Positions 34,316-43,172 of a stretch of DNA of 64,000 nucleotides are shown piece after piece. The notes beneath the pieces were generated by a model. That model worked only from the letters and a program-made list of their open reading frames with translations. It was not told where the DNA came from and made no database searches. The DNA comes from a virus. The translations under genes and the position numbers were made by a program. The number at the start of each line of letters is the position of its first letter. The first letter of the stretch is position 1. Location of the stretch: the IMG/VR virus record IMGVR_UViG_3300018080_003942, positions 27,578 to 91,577 of that record; one strand, 5' to 3'.

Positions 34316-35124
34316 TGACTGACAACATCCGAATCCAGACGGTCGACGGAGAGCGGTGGATCCGCACCTCCGAGATCGGCGGGGTCCACCACCCACACCA
34401 CATCGCGCGCCTGTCCGACGGCTTGGGCGTGGTGTACAGTCCGGGCTATCCCGTCCCGGTCTCGATCTTTTCCGCAGATGGGTCGGCAACCATTACGCTT
34501 AGCGGCGGCGACCTAGCTGTTGGTCTGGACCATACCGAGGACTCGATCACGATCTGGGCGCACACCAACGCGGCGGGCTCCGGCAGCCCTGTCGCTGTCG
34601 TGGTCGACACCGATGGCCACCTCCAGGTCGACGTGCTCTCGAGCGATTGGCCGCAGCAACCTTTCGACGAACCGGTACCAGCTGAGTACTCCGGCATGGT
34701 TATGCTCGGGGTCCAGACGGGTAGCCCTGAAGCACAAGCCACGGATGGCGCCTTCGCGCCCTTCCAGTTTGACAAGCAGGGTCGCCTGATCGTATCGATC
34801 GACCAGTCCTACCAAGGCGGGGCCTTGAAGCTGGTATCGGCCACCAAGACGAGCCCGTTCGTCGTGTGGGAGGATGATGTGCCCGCCTCTCTCCACTATG
34901 TCGACGTCTATCGTTGTTCTGGAACGTACACAATTGGCCTCCCTTCTCCCGCTGATCCCGCGGCAGCGGATGGCCGAGTAGTCTGGATCAAGAACATAGG
35001 CACAGGCATGCTTACACTGAGTCCTGAAGGCGGGACCCTTGAGCTCAAAGCGGGGCTACTGCTAGCTAGCCGATCCTCTATCACCTTGCGCTCCAACACT
35101 GTAGACGACTGGGAGATTCTCTAA
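34315..35124 (+). CDS. Tail appendage protein with fibre-like N-terminal domain
   Basis: 269 aa. Residues 1-165 parallel the N-terminus of the large fibre: RTSEIGGVHHPHHIARLSDG here versus RTSEDTEIHTPHHVSRLADG there, with PVPVSI, HTEDS, DGHLQ and GVQ elements in the same order. This likely is a shared attachment domain, so the two proteins may dock on the same site or on each other. The C-terminal 100 residues are unique and beta-rich. Confidence 0.7.
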   Translation: MTDNIRIQTVDGERWIRTSEIGGVHHPHHIARLSDGLGVVYSPGYPVPVSIFSADGSATITLSGGDLAVGLDHTEDSITIWAHTNAAGSGSPVAVVVDTDGHLQVDVLSSDWPQQPFDEPVPAEYSGMVMLGVQTGSPEAQATDGAFAPFQFDKQGRLIVSIDQSYQGGALKLVSATKTSPFVVWEDDVPASLHYVDVYRCSGTYTIGLPSPADPAAADGRVVWIKNIGTGMLTLSPEGGTLELKAGLLLASRSSITLRSNTVDDWEIL

Positions 35125-35897
35125 TGACGTTCCTACCGCTCGACACAGACTATTACGCCGCCGTCGAGGCAGGCGAGGTTCCAGGTGCGACCCTGCTCAA
35201 CAAGTTTGGCAGGGCGGAGATCGGGACATCGTTGACGCCTATCAGTCGGGAGCTGGTCTACCAGACCCCTACAACGGCCACAGTGCTGGAGTTTGTATCG
35301 GATGATGCCAACGATACGAGCGCAGGGACTGGGGCTCGGGAGATCTCGATCATTGGCCTGAACTCCTCGTGGGAGGAGGTGATGCAGACCGTCACAACAA
35401 ACGGGACAACAGCGGTAGCCCTCTCGACCCCGCTAATCAGGATGTATCGGTGGTACGTGACGAAGTCCGGAACCTACGCCACGTCATCAACGGGATCACA
35501 TGCCGGGACGCTGACTATCCAAGAATCTGGTGGCGGCACGGTGTGGTCGTCAATCGGCGTAACACCCTTCCCCACCGGGCAGTCCCAAATCGGGATCACG
35601 ACCATCCCCATCGGTAAAAGAGGCGTCCTGCTGTCTACTCACGTGTTCGTTGACACGTCTAAGAGTGTTGATCTGTACCTGTTTCAGCGGCCTAACGCGG
35701 ACGTCGTTACAGCGCCCTACACAGGAGCGATGCGCGTTGTTCGAGAGTTCCAGGGTGTCACAGGCCCGATTACCTACGTTCCCCGCGGAGGGGCCGGCGC
35801 ATTCGTCGGGCCTTGTGATATCGGGTTTATGGGCCAGGTAACAGTTGGCACGGCCGCTGTGTCCTGCGACTTCGAGCTGCTTCTGCTAGATCTTTAG
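35124..35897 (+). CDS. Virion structural protein, 257 aa
   Basis: Thr/Val/Gly-rich beta protein. The segment REISIIGLNSSWEEVMQTVT followed by NGTTAVALSTPLIRMYR resembles a repeated pattern in virion proteins of large and marine phages (v.i.GLd..w.e..etv.lnGt). It is probably a tail or head surface protein. Last gene of the plus-strand fibre operon. Confidence 0.65.
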   Translation: MTFLPLDTDYYAAVEAGEVPGATLLNKFGRAEIGTSLTPISRELVYQTPTTATVLEFVSDDANDTSAGTGAREISIIGLNSSWEEVMQTVTTNGTTAVALSTPLIRMYRWYVTKSGTYATSSTGSHAGTLTIQESGGGTVWSSIGVTPFPTGQSQIGITTIPIGKRGVLLSTHVFVDTSKSVDLYLFQRPNADVVTAPYTGAMRVVREFQGVTGPITYVPRGGAGAFVGPCDIGFMGQVTVGTAAVSCDFELLLLDL

Positions 35898-35898
35898 G

Positions 35899-35934
35899 TA
35901 AAAAAGAGGAGAGTAGCGAGCCGCTGCCCTCCTC
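35899..35934 (-). terminator. Strong intrinsic terminator between convergent operons
   Basis: A 13-pair stem (35906-35918 with 35922-35934, one mismatch) with a 3-nt loop is followed on the minus strand by CTTTTTTAC. It ends the leftward operon whose last gene stops at 35979; the same hairpin may help end the rightward operon. Confidence 0.85.
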
Positions 35935-35978
35935 CACACCGTGGGTCATCACCCCCTAGGATCCTCCCCGCAGTGTCG

Positions 35979-36944
35979 CTAGATCTGGTACGCGTCCAGC
36001 GGCGTGCCGCGGGTCATCCCCAGCCTGAAGCCAGCCGCCTTCGCGTGACCGCCACCGGAGATGGCGATGCCGCGGTCGAACAAGTCGCGCGCGACGGCCG
36101 AGACGTCGATGTCGTTGTCTGCGTGAGTGCGGAGACTGACGATAAGCTGATTGGTATCTCGATCAATGCGCCAGTTGCCCACAATCGCATCGCCCATCTT
36201 GTTGTAGAGAAGCTCAGCAGCCTCAGAGATGTAACGATCCTCAGGAGCCAACCACATCTGGTACCCGCCGATCTCGTACAGCGAGACGTTGTAGTTGCTC
36301 TCGGCTGCTTGCTTGTAGATGTGCCGGCGGATGCCTCGACCCTCGGCCACAAGCCGGTCCCGGCCATCCGGGCAATCAAGACTTTGGTTGAGCATGTCCC
36401 AGTTCTCCCAGTGCCGGGGATAGCTCTGGATAGCAGCGGCAATCTCCTCAGTGTCCGGAAGCTCCTTCAGCCATAGATCACGATCACGGATGTACTCGAT
36501 GAGCGGGGTCGAGTGCTCGAAGAGCAGACGATTTGTCAAAGACGCTCCGCACTCCTCCATGTCGAACACGGCGAAGTCCCGGCATCCGCTGAGCGCATCC
36601 TTGGCGGTCTTGTGGTGATCGATGACCACCAGGTTCTTCATGCGCTCGAGCCAAGCGAGCAGGACATCACGGCCCCAAGAGAAGTCCACGATGATGATCT
36701 GCCAACCATCCGGGACCTCTGGCACGGTGCCGTCGTAGTTGACTCCGCTGAAAGTCAGCTGGGTCTTACCGTCCCACAACGTATCGAACCCCTTGCAGAG
36801 ATCCGTGAAGCCGTGGGCCATGAACCACTTGCGAACAAGCCACGCAGCCGTGAAGCCATCGGAGCAGGGGTCGTGATAGAACACGACTGTCGGGACGTCC
36901 AGGAGGATGCGGACGCCAGGCTCACTTCGGGGCTTGATAGACAT
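35979..36944 (-). CDS. DHH-family phosphoesterase
   Basis: 321 aa. DHH motifs are present: FYHDPCSDGFTAAW (motif I), IIIVDFSW (II), VVIDHHKTA (III) and the DHHA1 substrate motif SGGGHAKAAGFRL near the C-terminus. Members degrade short oligonucleotides or cyclic dinucleotides (NrnA/GdpP type) or ssDNA (RecJ type). Without the RecJ extensions this is more like NrnA. A role in nucleotide recycling or in removing defence signal molecules is possible. Confidence 0.85.
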   Translation of the reverse strand: MSIKPRSEPGVRILLDVPTVVFYHDPCSDGFTAAWLVRKWFMAHGFTDLCKGFDTLWDGKTQLTFSGVNYDGTVPEVPDGWQIIIVDFSWGRDVLLAWLERMKNLVVIDHHKTAKDALSGCRDFAVFDMEECGASLTNRLLFEHSTPLIEYIRDRDLWLKELPDTEEIAAAIQSYPRHWENWDMLNQSLDCPDGRDRLVAEGRGIRRHIYKQAAESNYNVSLYEIGGYQMWLAPEDRYISEAAELLYNKMGDAIVGNWRIDRDTNQLIVSLRTHADNDIDVSAVARDLFDRGIAISGGGHAKAAGFRLGMTRGTPLDAYQI

Positions 36945-37332
36945 GAGGAAGTTTCTCGAGGATGAGGTAGATGTCGCCAGCGTCCCAGGCAGCGGGATCG
37001 GTGAGGGCCTTGAGTACCTGAGTAGACGCCTTCAAATCATCCGGCGCGTAGGGGTCGCCGGTCTTGGCGTTCGACCACATTTTGGGCGTCAGTCGAAGCG
37101 GGCCGGCCCCAACCGGGGAGGACGCAATGTCGCCGCGGTACAGGAGCACGCTGATGACGTAAGCGATCTCTTGATCATCGAGGTGCTGATCCTCGACAAC
37201 CTCGGAGGGCATCGACTTCGTCAGCTTGGGACTCACGTAGGTACTGAACAGGTCCCAGGACACGAAGCCGAGGAACCCGACAAGCAGGAGCGCTACTACG
37301 GTAGCGGTAACCCTAGCGATGAAGGTTTTCAT
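36922..37332 (-). CDS. Membrane-anchored protein, about 136 aa
   Basis: Start at 37332 (MKTFIARV). One N-terminal transmembrane helix (VTATVVALLLVGFLGFVSW, about 8-26), then an extracytoplasmic helical domain. It overlaps the lysozyme gene by 20 nt, which suggests a lysis accessory (spanin- or antiholin-like), but no motif proves it. Confidence 0.6.
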   Translation of the reverse strand: MKTFIARVTATVVALLLVGFLGFVSWDLFSTYVSPKLTKSMPSEVVEDQHLDDQEIAYVISVLLYRGDIASSPVGAGPLRLTPKMWSNAKTGDPYAPDDLKASTQVLKALTDPAAWDAGDIYLILEKLPHVYQAPK

Positions 37333-37876
37333 GGTAAGCGCGGACACGGGTCCAGAAGGGGATGGTGGAGACCCGGGTCATGCCCATGGGTCCTCCGTTA
37401 TGAATTCGAGCGATGGTCTCCAAGTCTCGAGCTGCCCAAGCCTCGGGGACCCAGCGAAGCATGTAGGCTTTGACGACCTGAGCTCCCATGGGGTAGATGC
37501 GGCAGAGCTCGTAGTCATCCGGGATACTTGGATCCTGCTCGCGAGCATCCTGCCAGTAGGCGCGGCTGATCTGAAAGGGGCCGATTGATGTTCCGCCGCC
37601 CCCATCCGGCGGGTCGTACTGGCCGTCGGTCTCGGCAAGCCAGATCAGCTCGAGGACCTGCTCTTCGGTGAGTACAGGCTCTGCCGGAGCCGGGACACGG
37701 TCGGCCGCTTCAACGCCTGCGGCAGCACCATCCTTGAAGCCTTGGTCGTAGGCCAGGCCGCTGTCCTTGCGGTAGTTGTACGCGGTGATTGACGCACTCA
37801 GCACCACCAGGATGGCGGTGACGAGAAACCACGCGACCCAATCGCGGGTGTGGTTGGTGAATGGTTGAGTAGTCAT
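37313..37876 (-). CDS. Membrane-anchored lysozyme-like endolysin
   Basis: About 187 aa from the ATG at 37876 (MTTQPFTNHT). A signal-anchor (WVAWFLVTAILVVLSASI) precedes a C-terminal domain with WLAETDGQYDPPDGGGG, TSIGPFQISRAYW, a CRIYP segment and ARIHNGGPMG. This order fits the invertebrate-type (destabilase) lysozyme family, with Glu in WLAETDG as candidate acid. The N-terminal anchor suggests a SAR-type endolysin or a virion/entry muralytic enzyme. The upstream extension of the frame is shadow of the helicase gene. Confidence 0.75.
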   Translation of the reverse strand: MTTQPFTNHTRDWVAWFLVTAILVVLSASITAYNYRKDSGLAYDQGFKDGAAAGVEAADRVPAPAEPVLTEEQVLELIWLAETDGQYDPPDGGGGTSIGPFQISRAYWQDAREQDPSIPDDYELCRIYPMGAQVVKAYMLRWVPEAWAARDLETIARIHNGGPMGMTRVSTIPFWTRVRAYHENLHR

Positions 37877-37968
37877 GCTGGTTCTCTGGGTGGTTGTTAC
37901 AAGACGTTTGTAGCCAAGGGACTTATGACCGATAGGAGACCCGAGCTGAGCACCCGGATCCCCTGTGG

Positions 37969-39363
37969 CTAGTAGGCAGCCTGACCACCGCTGCTCGCCA
38001 TGTCCTGGACAGGGCCGAGCTGCGCGAACCGCATGTCGTAGAGATCCCATTGAACACGATAGGGTTGGTCGACCGCACCGTCTCGGACCTTGCCGAGCTT
38101 CATGTCGATGACGCGGGCGTTGTTACCGGCATCCTTCGGCGGTACCAGGAAGACGAGGTTGTTGGAGTCGTGCGAGATGCTCTGGCTGAAAGCCACAGCA
38201 TCAGCGTTCGACCGGGCCAGCGTGCCTTCATTTCGGCGCAGCTGCGTGGCCAGCATGTAGTGACGGTTGGACATCAGCGTATGCAGACGCATCTGCCGCA
38301 TGTTGCCCTCCACCTTCTGCCAGCGCTCCTTACCAGGGCCCTCCATGTAGTAGAAGCCGTCGATCAAGACCAGGTCCGCGCCAAACTCCTCAGCCTGTGC
38401 GGCAACCTGATCAGGAGTCGTAGCCTGGTTAGGGCCCACGATGCGCAGGTTCTCACCAACGCGAGCGTGCGGCCCGTCTGCTTTCAGGCTACGCAATGCC
38501 TCGAAGTAGGCCGCCTTCTCCACGTCACTTAGCTTCTGCTTCATGAGGCGGTTGAAGCTAGTGCTCGAGAGCACCGCGGCTTGGCGTCGAGCCACATCGA
38601 TGGGTGCCATCTCCAGACTGACGATCAAGACCCGAGCGCGGGCGGCGTCCTTCTGCTCCTGCGTCCACGCCGGGATGTCGGGTGGGCGGTGGAAGATGTA
38701 GGGATCTCCCAGGAGGCCGGCGGCACTGTTGAGCACGATGAACCAAGTCTTGCCGAGGCCGGTAGGAGCCACACAGCTGGTGATCTGCGCAGGGTGCCAG
38801 CCCCCAAGCTGTTCCTGAATGAACAGGAACGGACAAGGGATGCCGAGCTTCACGCCGGCCAGCCGATCGTTGTAGTCCTGCTCGAGATCCTCAGCGTACT
38901 CTCGGAAGTCCTTGATCTCCGTCTTGTGTGCCGAGTACCTAGCTTGCAACGTATGAGCGTACAAGGACATCGCGTCCTTGATGTCGAACGGGTCGGTGCG
39001 CTCGGTCAGCTGCTTGTGAAGATCCTGAAGGCTCTCTAGCACATCTACACGCACCGCCTCCTTAGCGACTTCGTCGTAGAGAACCGAGATGCTCGCTTCC
39101 GGGATCTCAGTACCAGCCAAGATCGTGGGAAGCTCAGGCCAGGCGCGCTGCGCCGTGTCAGGCGTAGGAAGCTCGTTGTACTGTGCTCGGTACCCGACGA
39201 CCCACTCGATGATCTCCGTCATCGGCTCTTGAAAGAACCCGGGGTTGAGTCCGTTCTTGGCGACGTGGTGGTCGAAGGCGGCTAGGTTCCGGTCACTCAG
39301 GATCTTGGTCAGGAAGAGAGCCTCGACCCTGTCTCGAGAGTTGACGTTGGTGAACCCGGTCAC
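37969..39363 (-). CDS. DnaB-like replicative helicase
   Basis: 464 aa. Walker A APTGLGKTWF (199-208), Walker B LVLIDGFYYM and a late QSISHDSNNLVF segment match the DnaB/RecA-type C-terminal helicase domain; the N-terminal 190 residues correspond to the DnaB N-domain and linker. It would unwind DNA ahead of the phage polymerase with the primase at 28326. Overlaps the next upstream gene by 4 nt. Confidence 0.85.
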   Translation of the reverse strand: MTGFTNVNSRDRVEALFLTKILSDRNLAAFDHHVAKNGLNPGFFQEPMTEIIEWVVGYRAQYNELPTPDTAQRAWPELPTILAGTEIPEASISVLYDEVAKEAVRVDVLESLQDLHKQLTERTDPFDIKDAMSLYAHTLQARYSAHKTEIKDFREYAEDLEQDYNDRLAGVKLGIPCPFLFIQEQLGGWHPAQITSCVAPTGLGKTWFIVLNSAAGLLGDPYIFHRPPDIPAWTQEQKDAARARVLIVSLEMAPIDVARRQAAVLSSTSFNRLMKQKLSDVEKAAYFEALRSLKADGPHARVGENLRIVGPNQATTPDQVAAQAEEFGADLVLIDGFYYMEGPGKERWQKVEGNMRQMRLHTLMSNRHYMLATQLRRNEGTLARSNADAVAFSQSISHDSNNLVFLVPPKDAGNNARVIDMKLGKVRDGAVDQPYRVQWDLYDMRFAQLGPVQDMASSGGQAAY

Positions 39364-39929
39364 TGGTATAGCCCCAGCTCAATAGCTGTTCGGTACTCGC
39401 GATGCACCGGATAGGTCTCGATCACCTCTCTCGGGCAGATCACTAGCGTGACCTTGTTTGCAACTGATAGGCGCGGTGTGAGGATGCCTGACACACTTCG
39501 ACAGAACCTATCAGAGACGTCGTACGGCGGGAGACCTGTCAGGACGGCGAAAGGACAAGCACGGAGCTCTTCCCACATGGTCAGCTCAGCGTTTTCGATG
39601 CGCGGCTGGTCACGGATAATGGCTCGCTCGGCTGCCGCAATGTCACACCAGAGCAGCCAGTCAGCCCGCCACCGGTAGAGCGCGTACAGGGTCTTGAGAT
39701 CGGCTAGAAACTCGGCATCAAGCTCGACGGCGTGGACGTATCCAGGCTGTTTTGCTAGCCGCGGTTCCCAACGTTCTTGCTCAGCCGGGGTAGGTTCGGG
39801 CAGATCTTGGAGGGCCTGGATGACGGGAGCAGGGAACCCGTAGTCCGCCAACCAATCAGAGCCAGTCCCTCTGATCCTCTTCAAGTTGTCGCAGACCCCG
39901 TGGTCCGCGGGCCAGATTCGATAGCTCAT
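39360..39929 (-). CDS. Hypothetical protein, 189 aa
   Basis: Upstream of and coupled to the DnaB-like helicase by a 4-nt overlap. Mixed alpha/beta with a Leu/Trp-rich middle (LKTLYALYRWRADWLLWCD). A helicase loader would fit the position, but no ATPase motif is present. Overlaps the 102-aa gene by 74 nt. Confidence 0.6.
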   Translation of the reverse strand: MSYRIWPADHGVCDNLKRIRGTGSDWLADYGFPAPVIQALQDLPEPTPAEQERWEPRLAKQPGYVHAVELDAEFLADLKTLYALYRWRADWLLWCDIAAAERAIIRDQPRIENAELTMWEELRACPFAVLTGLPPYDVSDRFCRSVSGILTPRLSVANKVTLVICPREVIETYPVHREYRTAIELGLYQ

Positions 39930-40164
39930 ACTGATCGTCGGTGTAGGAGTCGTATAGCTGCTTGATCACCGGCTCGGTAGCGATGATCCGGTCGAGCCGC
40001 TCACATTGAAAATCGGACAGCGCTTTCAAGGCGACGAGGAGCTCGAGCACCTCGAGGCGACTCTGGAGCAGCACGAACTTGTGCGTGGGGTCCTGAGTAC
40101 GCAGCGCCTCGTGTTCGAGATGCTCGAGCTCCGTCAAGAGCTCAAAGGGATCGAGCTGGGTCAT
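39856..40164 (-). CDS. Helical hypothetical protein, 102 aa
   Basis: Leu/Glu-rich helices (LLTELEHLEHEALRTQD, LEVLELLVALKALSDFQ) suggest a coiled-coil or helical bundle. 4-nt overlap with the upstream gene. Function unknown. Confidence 0.6.
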   Translation of the reverse strand: MTQLDPFELLTELEHLEHEALRTQDPTHKFVLLQSRLEVLELLVALKALSDFQCERLDRIIATEPVIKQLYDSYTDDQYELSNLARGPRGLRQLEEDQRDWL

Positions 40165-40481
40165 GTCGTGACTTGTCGGGTCTTCACGGGAGGGCCGGCT
40201 CGCATGCCTTTGTAGCGGCGCTTCGGAGTCACCTTATTGCGCCGTCTACGTTCCCGCTCTCGAGCCTCCCGAGTACGGGCAGCGCGCTGAGCCTGAATCC
40301 GACGCAACGCATCATCGGCAAGACAGGCTGCACACCAGCCCTCTTTACCGTGATCGCTCAGGTCCGAACAGATGCTTCCGCCTTGGGACCACATCTCAGA
40401 GCAACCAAGGCTCCGGATGCGGACTAGCGCATCGCGCCAGACCCGCTCATCCGCATCCGGGCTTGAGAGCTGTCTAGGCAT
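40161..40481 (-). CDS. Basic zinc-binding protein, 106 aa
   Basis: Start at 40481 (MPRQLSSPDADERVW), after the stop region of the 406-aa gene; the longer frame is shadow. Cys/His cluster GCSEMW...SICSDLSDHG...WCAAC suggests an HNH-like or zinc fold, and the C-terminus is Arg/Lys-rich (RERERRRRNKVTPKRRYKG). Likely nucleic-acid binding. Confidence 0.6.
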   Translation of the reverse strand: MPRQLSSPDADERVWRDALVRIRSLGCSEMWSQGGSICSDLSDHGKEGWCAACLADDALRRIQAQRAARTREARERERRRRNKVTPKRRYKGMRAGPPVKTRQVTT

Positions 40482-41694
40482 CGGACTCAGCCGGTGCCAC
40501 CTCTTCAGGGGCCTCGGCCTCCGTGGGCTCCTCGGTCGGCTCTTCCTGGCACTGGGGGCCAGTGTCAGAGATGGCCTCGCGATCGAGCTCGAGCCGGCCT
40601 TCGAAGAGCTTGTAGAGCGCCACATCGCTCTCCGCGCCAGCCAGGCCGGGCGCGTCCTCGAACACACCGTAGGTGTTCAGCGACACCGGCCCCTTCGGGT
40701 CCGGCTGCTGGATCGTCCAGCTCTTGCCGCCCATGATCAGGCCCTGGCCGGTGCGGATGGCCACACTGACCGTGATACCCTGAGGCTGCTGGGCAGCTTC
40801 CTGCATGTCGATCACGCTTCCCGAGCGCTCCAGCGGACCCAACTGGGTCAGGAACAGGGCGTAAGCGTCGATGCGGTCGATCTCACGGCGCAGAACATCG
40901 AGGCGATAGGCGTCGCTGTTGACGTTGCACTCGGTCAGGTTCATCAGGACCGTGACCTCCGGGCCGGCGATCACGGCGATCATCGGCAGGGGAGCGGTGC
41001 GGTTCTGGATCATGGCCAGGCGGTTGGGCTGCTCCAGGATCCGGCCGATACCGAGGGTCACGGGCCTGTCGAGGTCCTTGTGCTCGTGGTCAGCCCACTG
41101 GAAGCGCGTCAGACCCTTAGCGTAGTTCGGGTCCAAACCCAGGCGGACGGTCGGCAGCTCCAGGAAGGGGCAGCCGTAGTCCACCCAGCGCGCCGGCTGG
41201 CAGTTGGCGATGGCGACGATCTCGGGGCGGGCCGAAGTGCCTAGGAAGGCGGGGAGCATGGCCTCGATGTCCCCCATGGCGCGGCTGTACAGGGAGCCTT
41301 GGGTGATGACGTCGCGGCTCATCACCACGGACTCGCCGGGGGTCGGCCGGCGCACGGTCACGGTGAAGGGCTCCTGCGCCGTGTTGAGCTGCAAGGGCAG
41401 CACACCCCCCAGCCGGCGGCAGACGCTGCGCAGGAGGGACGTGGATTGGGTGCTGTGACGGAAGCGCAGGTCTTCGAACTCGAAGTAGGACTCGGCTAGA
41501 TCGGTGTCGACATCACCGGTCATCCGGGAGCAGCCGTTGAAGACCTCGATACGGAGCTCGTTGATGTCGTCAGCCATCTTGGCGATCTCCGAGAGCGACT
41601 GCTTCTCGGGATCGGTGAGGTCGATGACTTGGTCGACCTCGAAGGTGCGGCCGTTGATCAGAAACGTGTTGGGGGTTAGCTGTGCGGTGAGCAT
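40474..41694 (-). CDS. Hypothetical protein, 406 aa
   Basis: Large soluble protein with beta-strand-rich segments (PMIAVIAGPEVTVLMNLTE) and an acidic Glu/Pro/Ala tail at the C-terminus. No catalytic motif recognised. Its 3' end contains the CACTGG-N3-CCAGTG palindrome. Sits between the replication-type winged-helix gene and helicase genes. Confidence 0.65.
   Translation of the reverse strand: MLTAQLTPNTFLINGRTFEVDQVIDLTDPEKQSLSEIAKMADDINELRIEVFNGCSRMTGDVDTDLAESYFEFEDLRFRHSTQSTSLLRSVCRRLGGVLPLQLNTAQEPFTVTVRRPTPGESVVMSRDVITQGSLYSRAMGDIEAMLPAFLGTSARPEIVAIANCQPARWVDYGCPFLELPTVRLGLDPNYAKGLTRFQWADHEHKDLDRPVTLGIGRILEQPNRLAMIQNRTAPLPMIAVIAGPEVTVLMNLTECNVNSDAYRLDVLRREIDRIDAYALFLTQLGPLERSGSVIDMQEAAQQPQGITVSVAIRTGQGLIMGGKSWTIQQPDPKGPVSLNTYGVFEDAPGLAGAESDVALYKLFEGRLELDREAISDTGPQCQEEPTEEPTEAEAPEEVAPAESDA
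40550..40564. repeat. CACTGG-N3-CCAGTG palindrome, copy 2 (inside a gene)
   Basis: CACTGGGGGCCAGTG, with the same left TGG and right TCAGAGAT flanks as copy 1 at 527. Lies in the coding sequence for the acidic C-terminal tail of the 406-aa protein. Confidence 0.45.
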
Positions 41695-41729
41695 GGGCGT
41701 TCAGGGGGTTGCGGGTGTGTCGCTGATTG

Positions 41730-41754
41730 TTGACAGACGGCAGGCTGCTGTCAA
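41730..41754. repeat. TTGACAG/CTGTCAA inverted repeat
   Basis: 7-bp arms at 41730-41736 and 41748-41754 in the 56-bp leader of the 406-aa gene. Could be an operator or carry a -35 element (TTGACA in both orientations). No clear -10 partner. Confidence 0.35.
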
Positions 41755-43172
41755 GGGTTGGGGATGCCTCGGCGAGCGGCTGTGTACAGCGTGTCGAAGG
41801 CCTCGCCCCGGAGCTTGTAGGACGCCATGATGACGTCGCCTTTCCCGGTCGGAGGTGTCTTGTAGGACCTGAGAGCCTTGACGGCCAGCTCGAGGACCTC
41901 GGGCTCGTCGACCCACTCAGGGTAGATGTCCAGGACGCCGTTACGGATCATCGCGTCATGATCCTCGGTCGAGACAGGAGCGGCGTTGATGTACTCCATG
42001 TCGGACATCACGTGGTTGCGCAGCCAGGGGAAGATGTTGTTCCAGGCGGCGGTCCAGTAGGCAGGGATGAAACCGACGTCTTGGCACCTCTGAGGGCGCA
42101 TGAAGTCCTTCCAGTCCCGGATCCAGACCTTCAGGAAGACGGCCTGCTGCTGGTTGGTCCTGATCCCCGAGCTGGCTAGGAGCTCGCGGAACTGGTTCAT
42201 GATCTGGGTCGTACGGGCGATGGAGTGGGCTAGGCGACCGTTGGGGAGGGTCTCGTTGAACAGGCACTTGATCCCTGAGGCCTTACAGGCTGCTCGGATC
42301 ATGCGGACGAAGTCCATGGACTTCCAGCGATCGACGTGGGAGAGGTCGAGGGGATCGACTCGCTCAGCCGGCTTGGGGTGGGCTGGGTCCTCCTGAGGGG
42401 CCCTGTACTTGGACAGGGTCTGCTTGGACTTCTTCTTGACCCGGTCATCCTGACGGGCCTTCTCCTCGCTGTAGGCGGACCCACTGGTCACGTCTTGGAT
42501 GCGCTTCTTCGGGGCCCTATCCCTTCGGGTCATATCCCCCTCCTGAGGGCTTGGCGGGTCCTCCCGCCTCGACGAGGAATGCGAAGCATTCCGAGGAGAG
42601 TCAGAGTCCTTGTAGGACTCTTCCTCGTAAGGGCGGAAGCCGGCTTCACCCTGCTGGCGGCCCCTAGAAGCGGGGTCACCCCCCGCCGCGGCCACGGTAC
42701 CGGCCTTGGCCGCCTCCGGGCAGTGCTCCTGTACCCAGGGGTCGTCTCGGTACCTGGCCCACAGTGCTCGCCAGCACCTGTGGGTGATCGTTCGGGGCCG
42801 GAGCTTGACCACTAGGTCCAGCGTGATCGGGACCGGCACGAGCAGGCTCGAGGCCCGGACGCGGTGGGTCCGATGAAGCAGGCCCACCTCCACAAGCCGG
42901 TTCAGGATCGTACGGATCTGCCGGCTCGACAGGTCGCAGACGTCTCCGAGCACACGCGCGGACGCCGAGCAGATCCCGTTACTGGACGCCTCCGCGAAGG
43001 AGACCACCTCCTGATAGACAAAAACCTCGGTCTTGGTGAGGACCGAGGAGCGTCTGACAGCCTTGGACATCCGGTCGTAGCCGGAGACCTCCGGGGAGGG
43101 GGGCAAAATAATCGCATTTCCCTTAGCAGAAGGGACTTGCGTTCTACCAGTCTCGTGTCCTAGACTACTCAT
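41751..43172 (-). CDS. Winged-helix replication-initiator-like protein
   Basis: 473 aa. Residues about 38-110 (SSVLTKTEVFVYQEVVSFAE, SARVLGDVCDLSSRQIRTIL) form a winged helix-turn-helix like those in phage replication proteins. A charged disordered linker (about 180-270) leads to a C-terminal helical domain. It may bind the phage origin and load DnaB, in the manner of RepA/DnaD-type proteins; that is inference. A candidate antisense RNA starts inside its first codons on the other strand. Confidence 0.65.
   Translation of the reverse strand: MSSLGHETGRTQVPSAKGNAIILPPSPEVSGYDRMSKAVRRSSVLTKTEVFVYQEVVSFAEASSNGICSASARVLGDVCDLSSRQIRTILNRLVEVGLLHRTHRVRASSLLVPVPITLDLVVKLRPRTITHRCWRALWARYRDDPWVQEHCPEAAKAGTVAAAGGDPASRGRQQGEAGFRPYEEESYKDSDSPRNASHSSSRREDPPSPQEGDMTRRDRAPKKRIQDVTSGSAYSEEKARQDDRVKKKSKQTLSKYRAPQEDPAHPKPAERVDPLDLSHVDRWKSMDFVRMIRAACKASGIKCLFNETLPNGRLAHSIARTTQIMNQFRELLASSGIRTNQQQAVFLKVWIRDWKDFMRPQRCQDVGFIPAYWTAAWNNIFPWLRNHVMSDMEYINAAPVSTEDHDAMIRNGVLDIYPEWVDEPEVLELAVKALRSYKTPPTGKGDVIMASYKLRGEAFDTLYTAARRGIPNP
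43137..43166 (+). promoter_or_regulatory. Candidate plus-strand promoter opposite the winged-helix gene start
   Basis: TTGCGT (43137-43142), an 18-bp spacer and TAGACT (43161-43166), followed 65 nt later by a strong terminator. It resembles a sigma-70 promoter reading against the start of the winged-helix gene. Confidence 0.35.
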
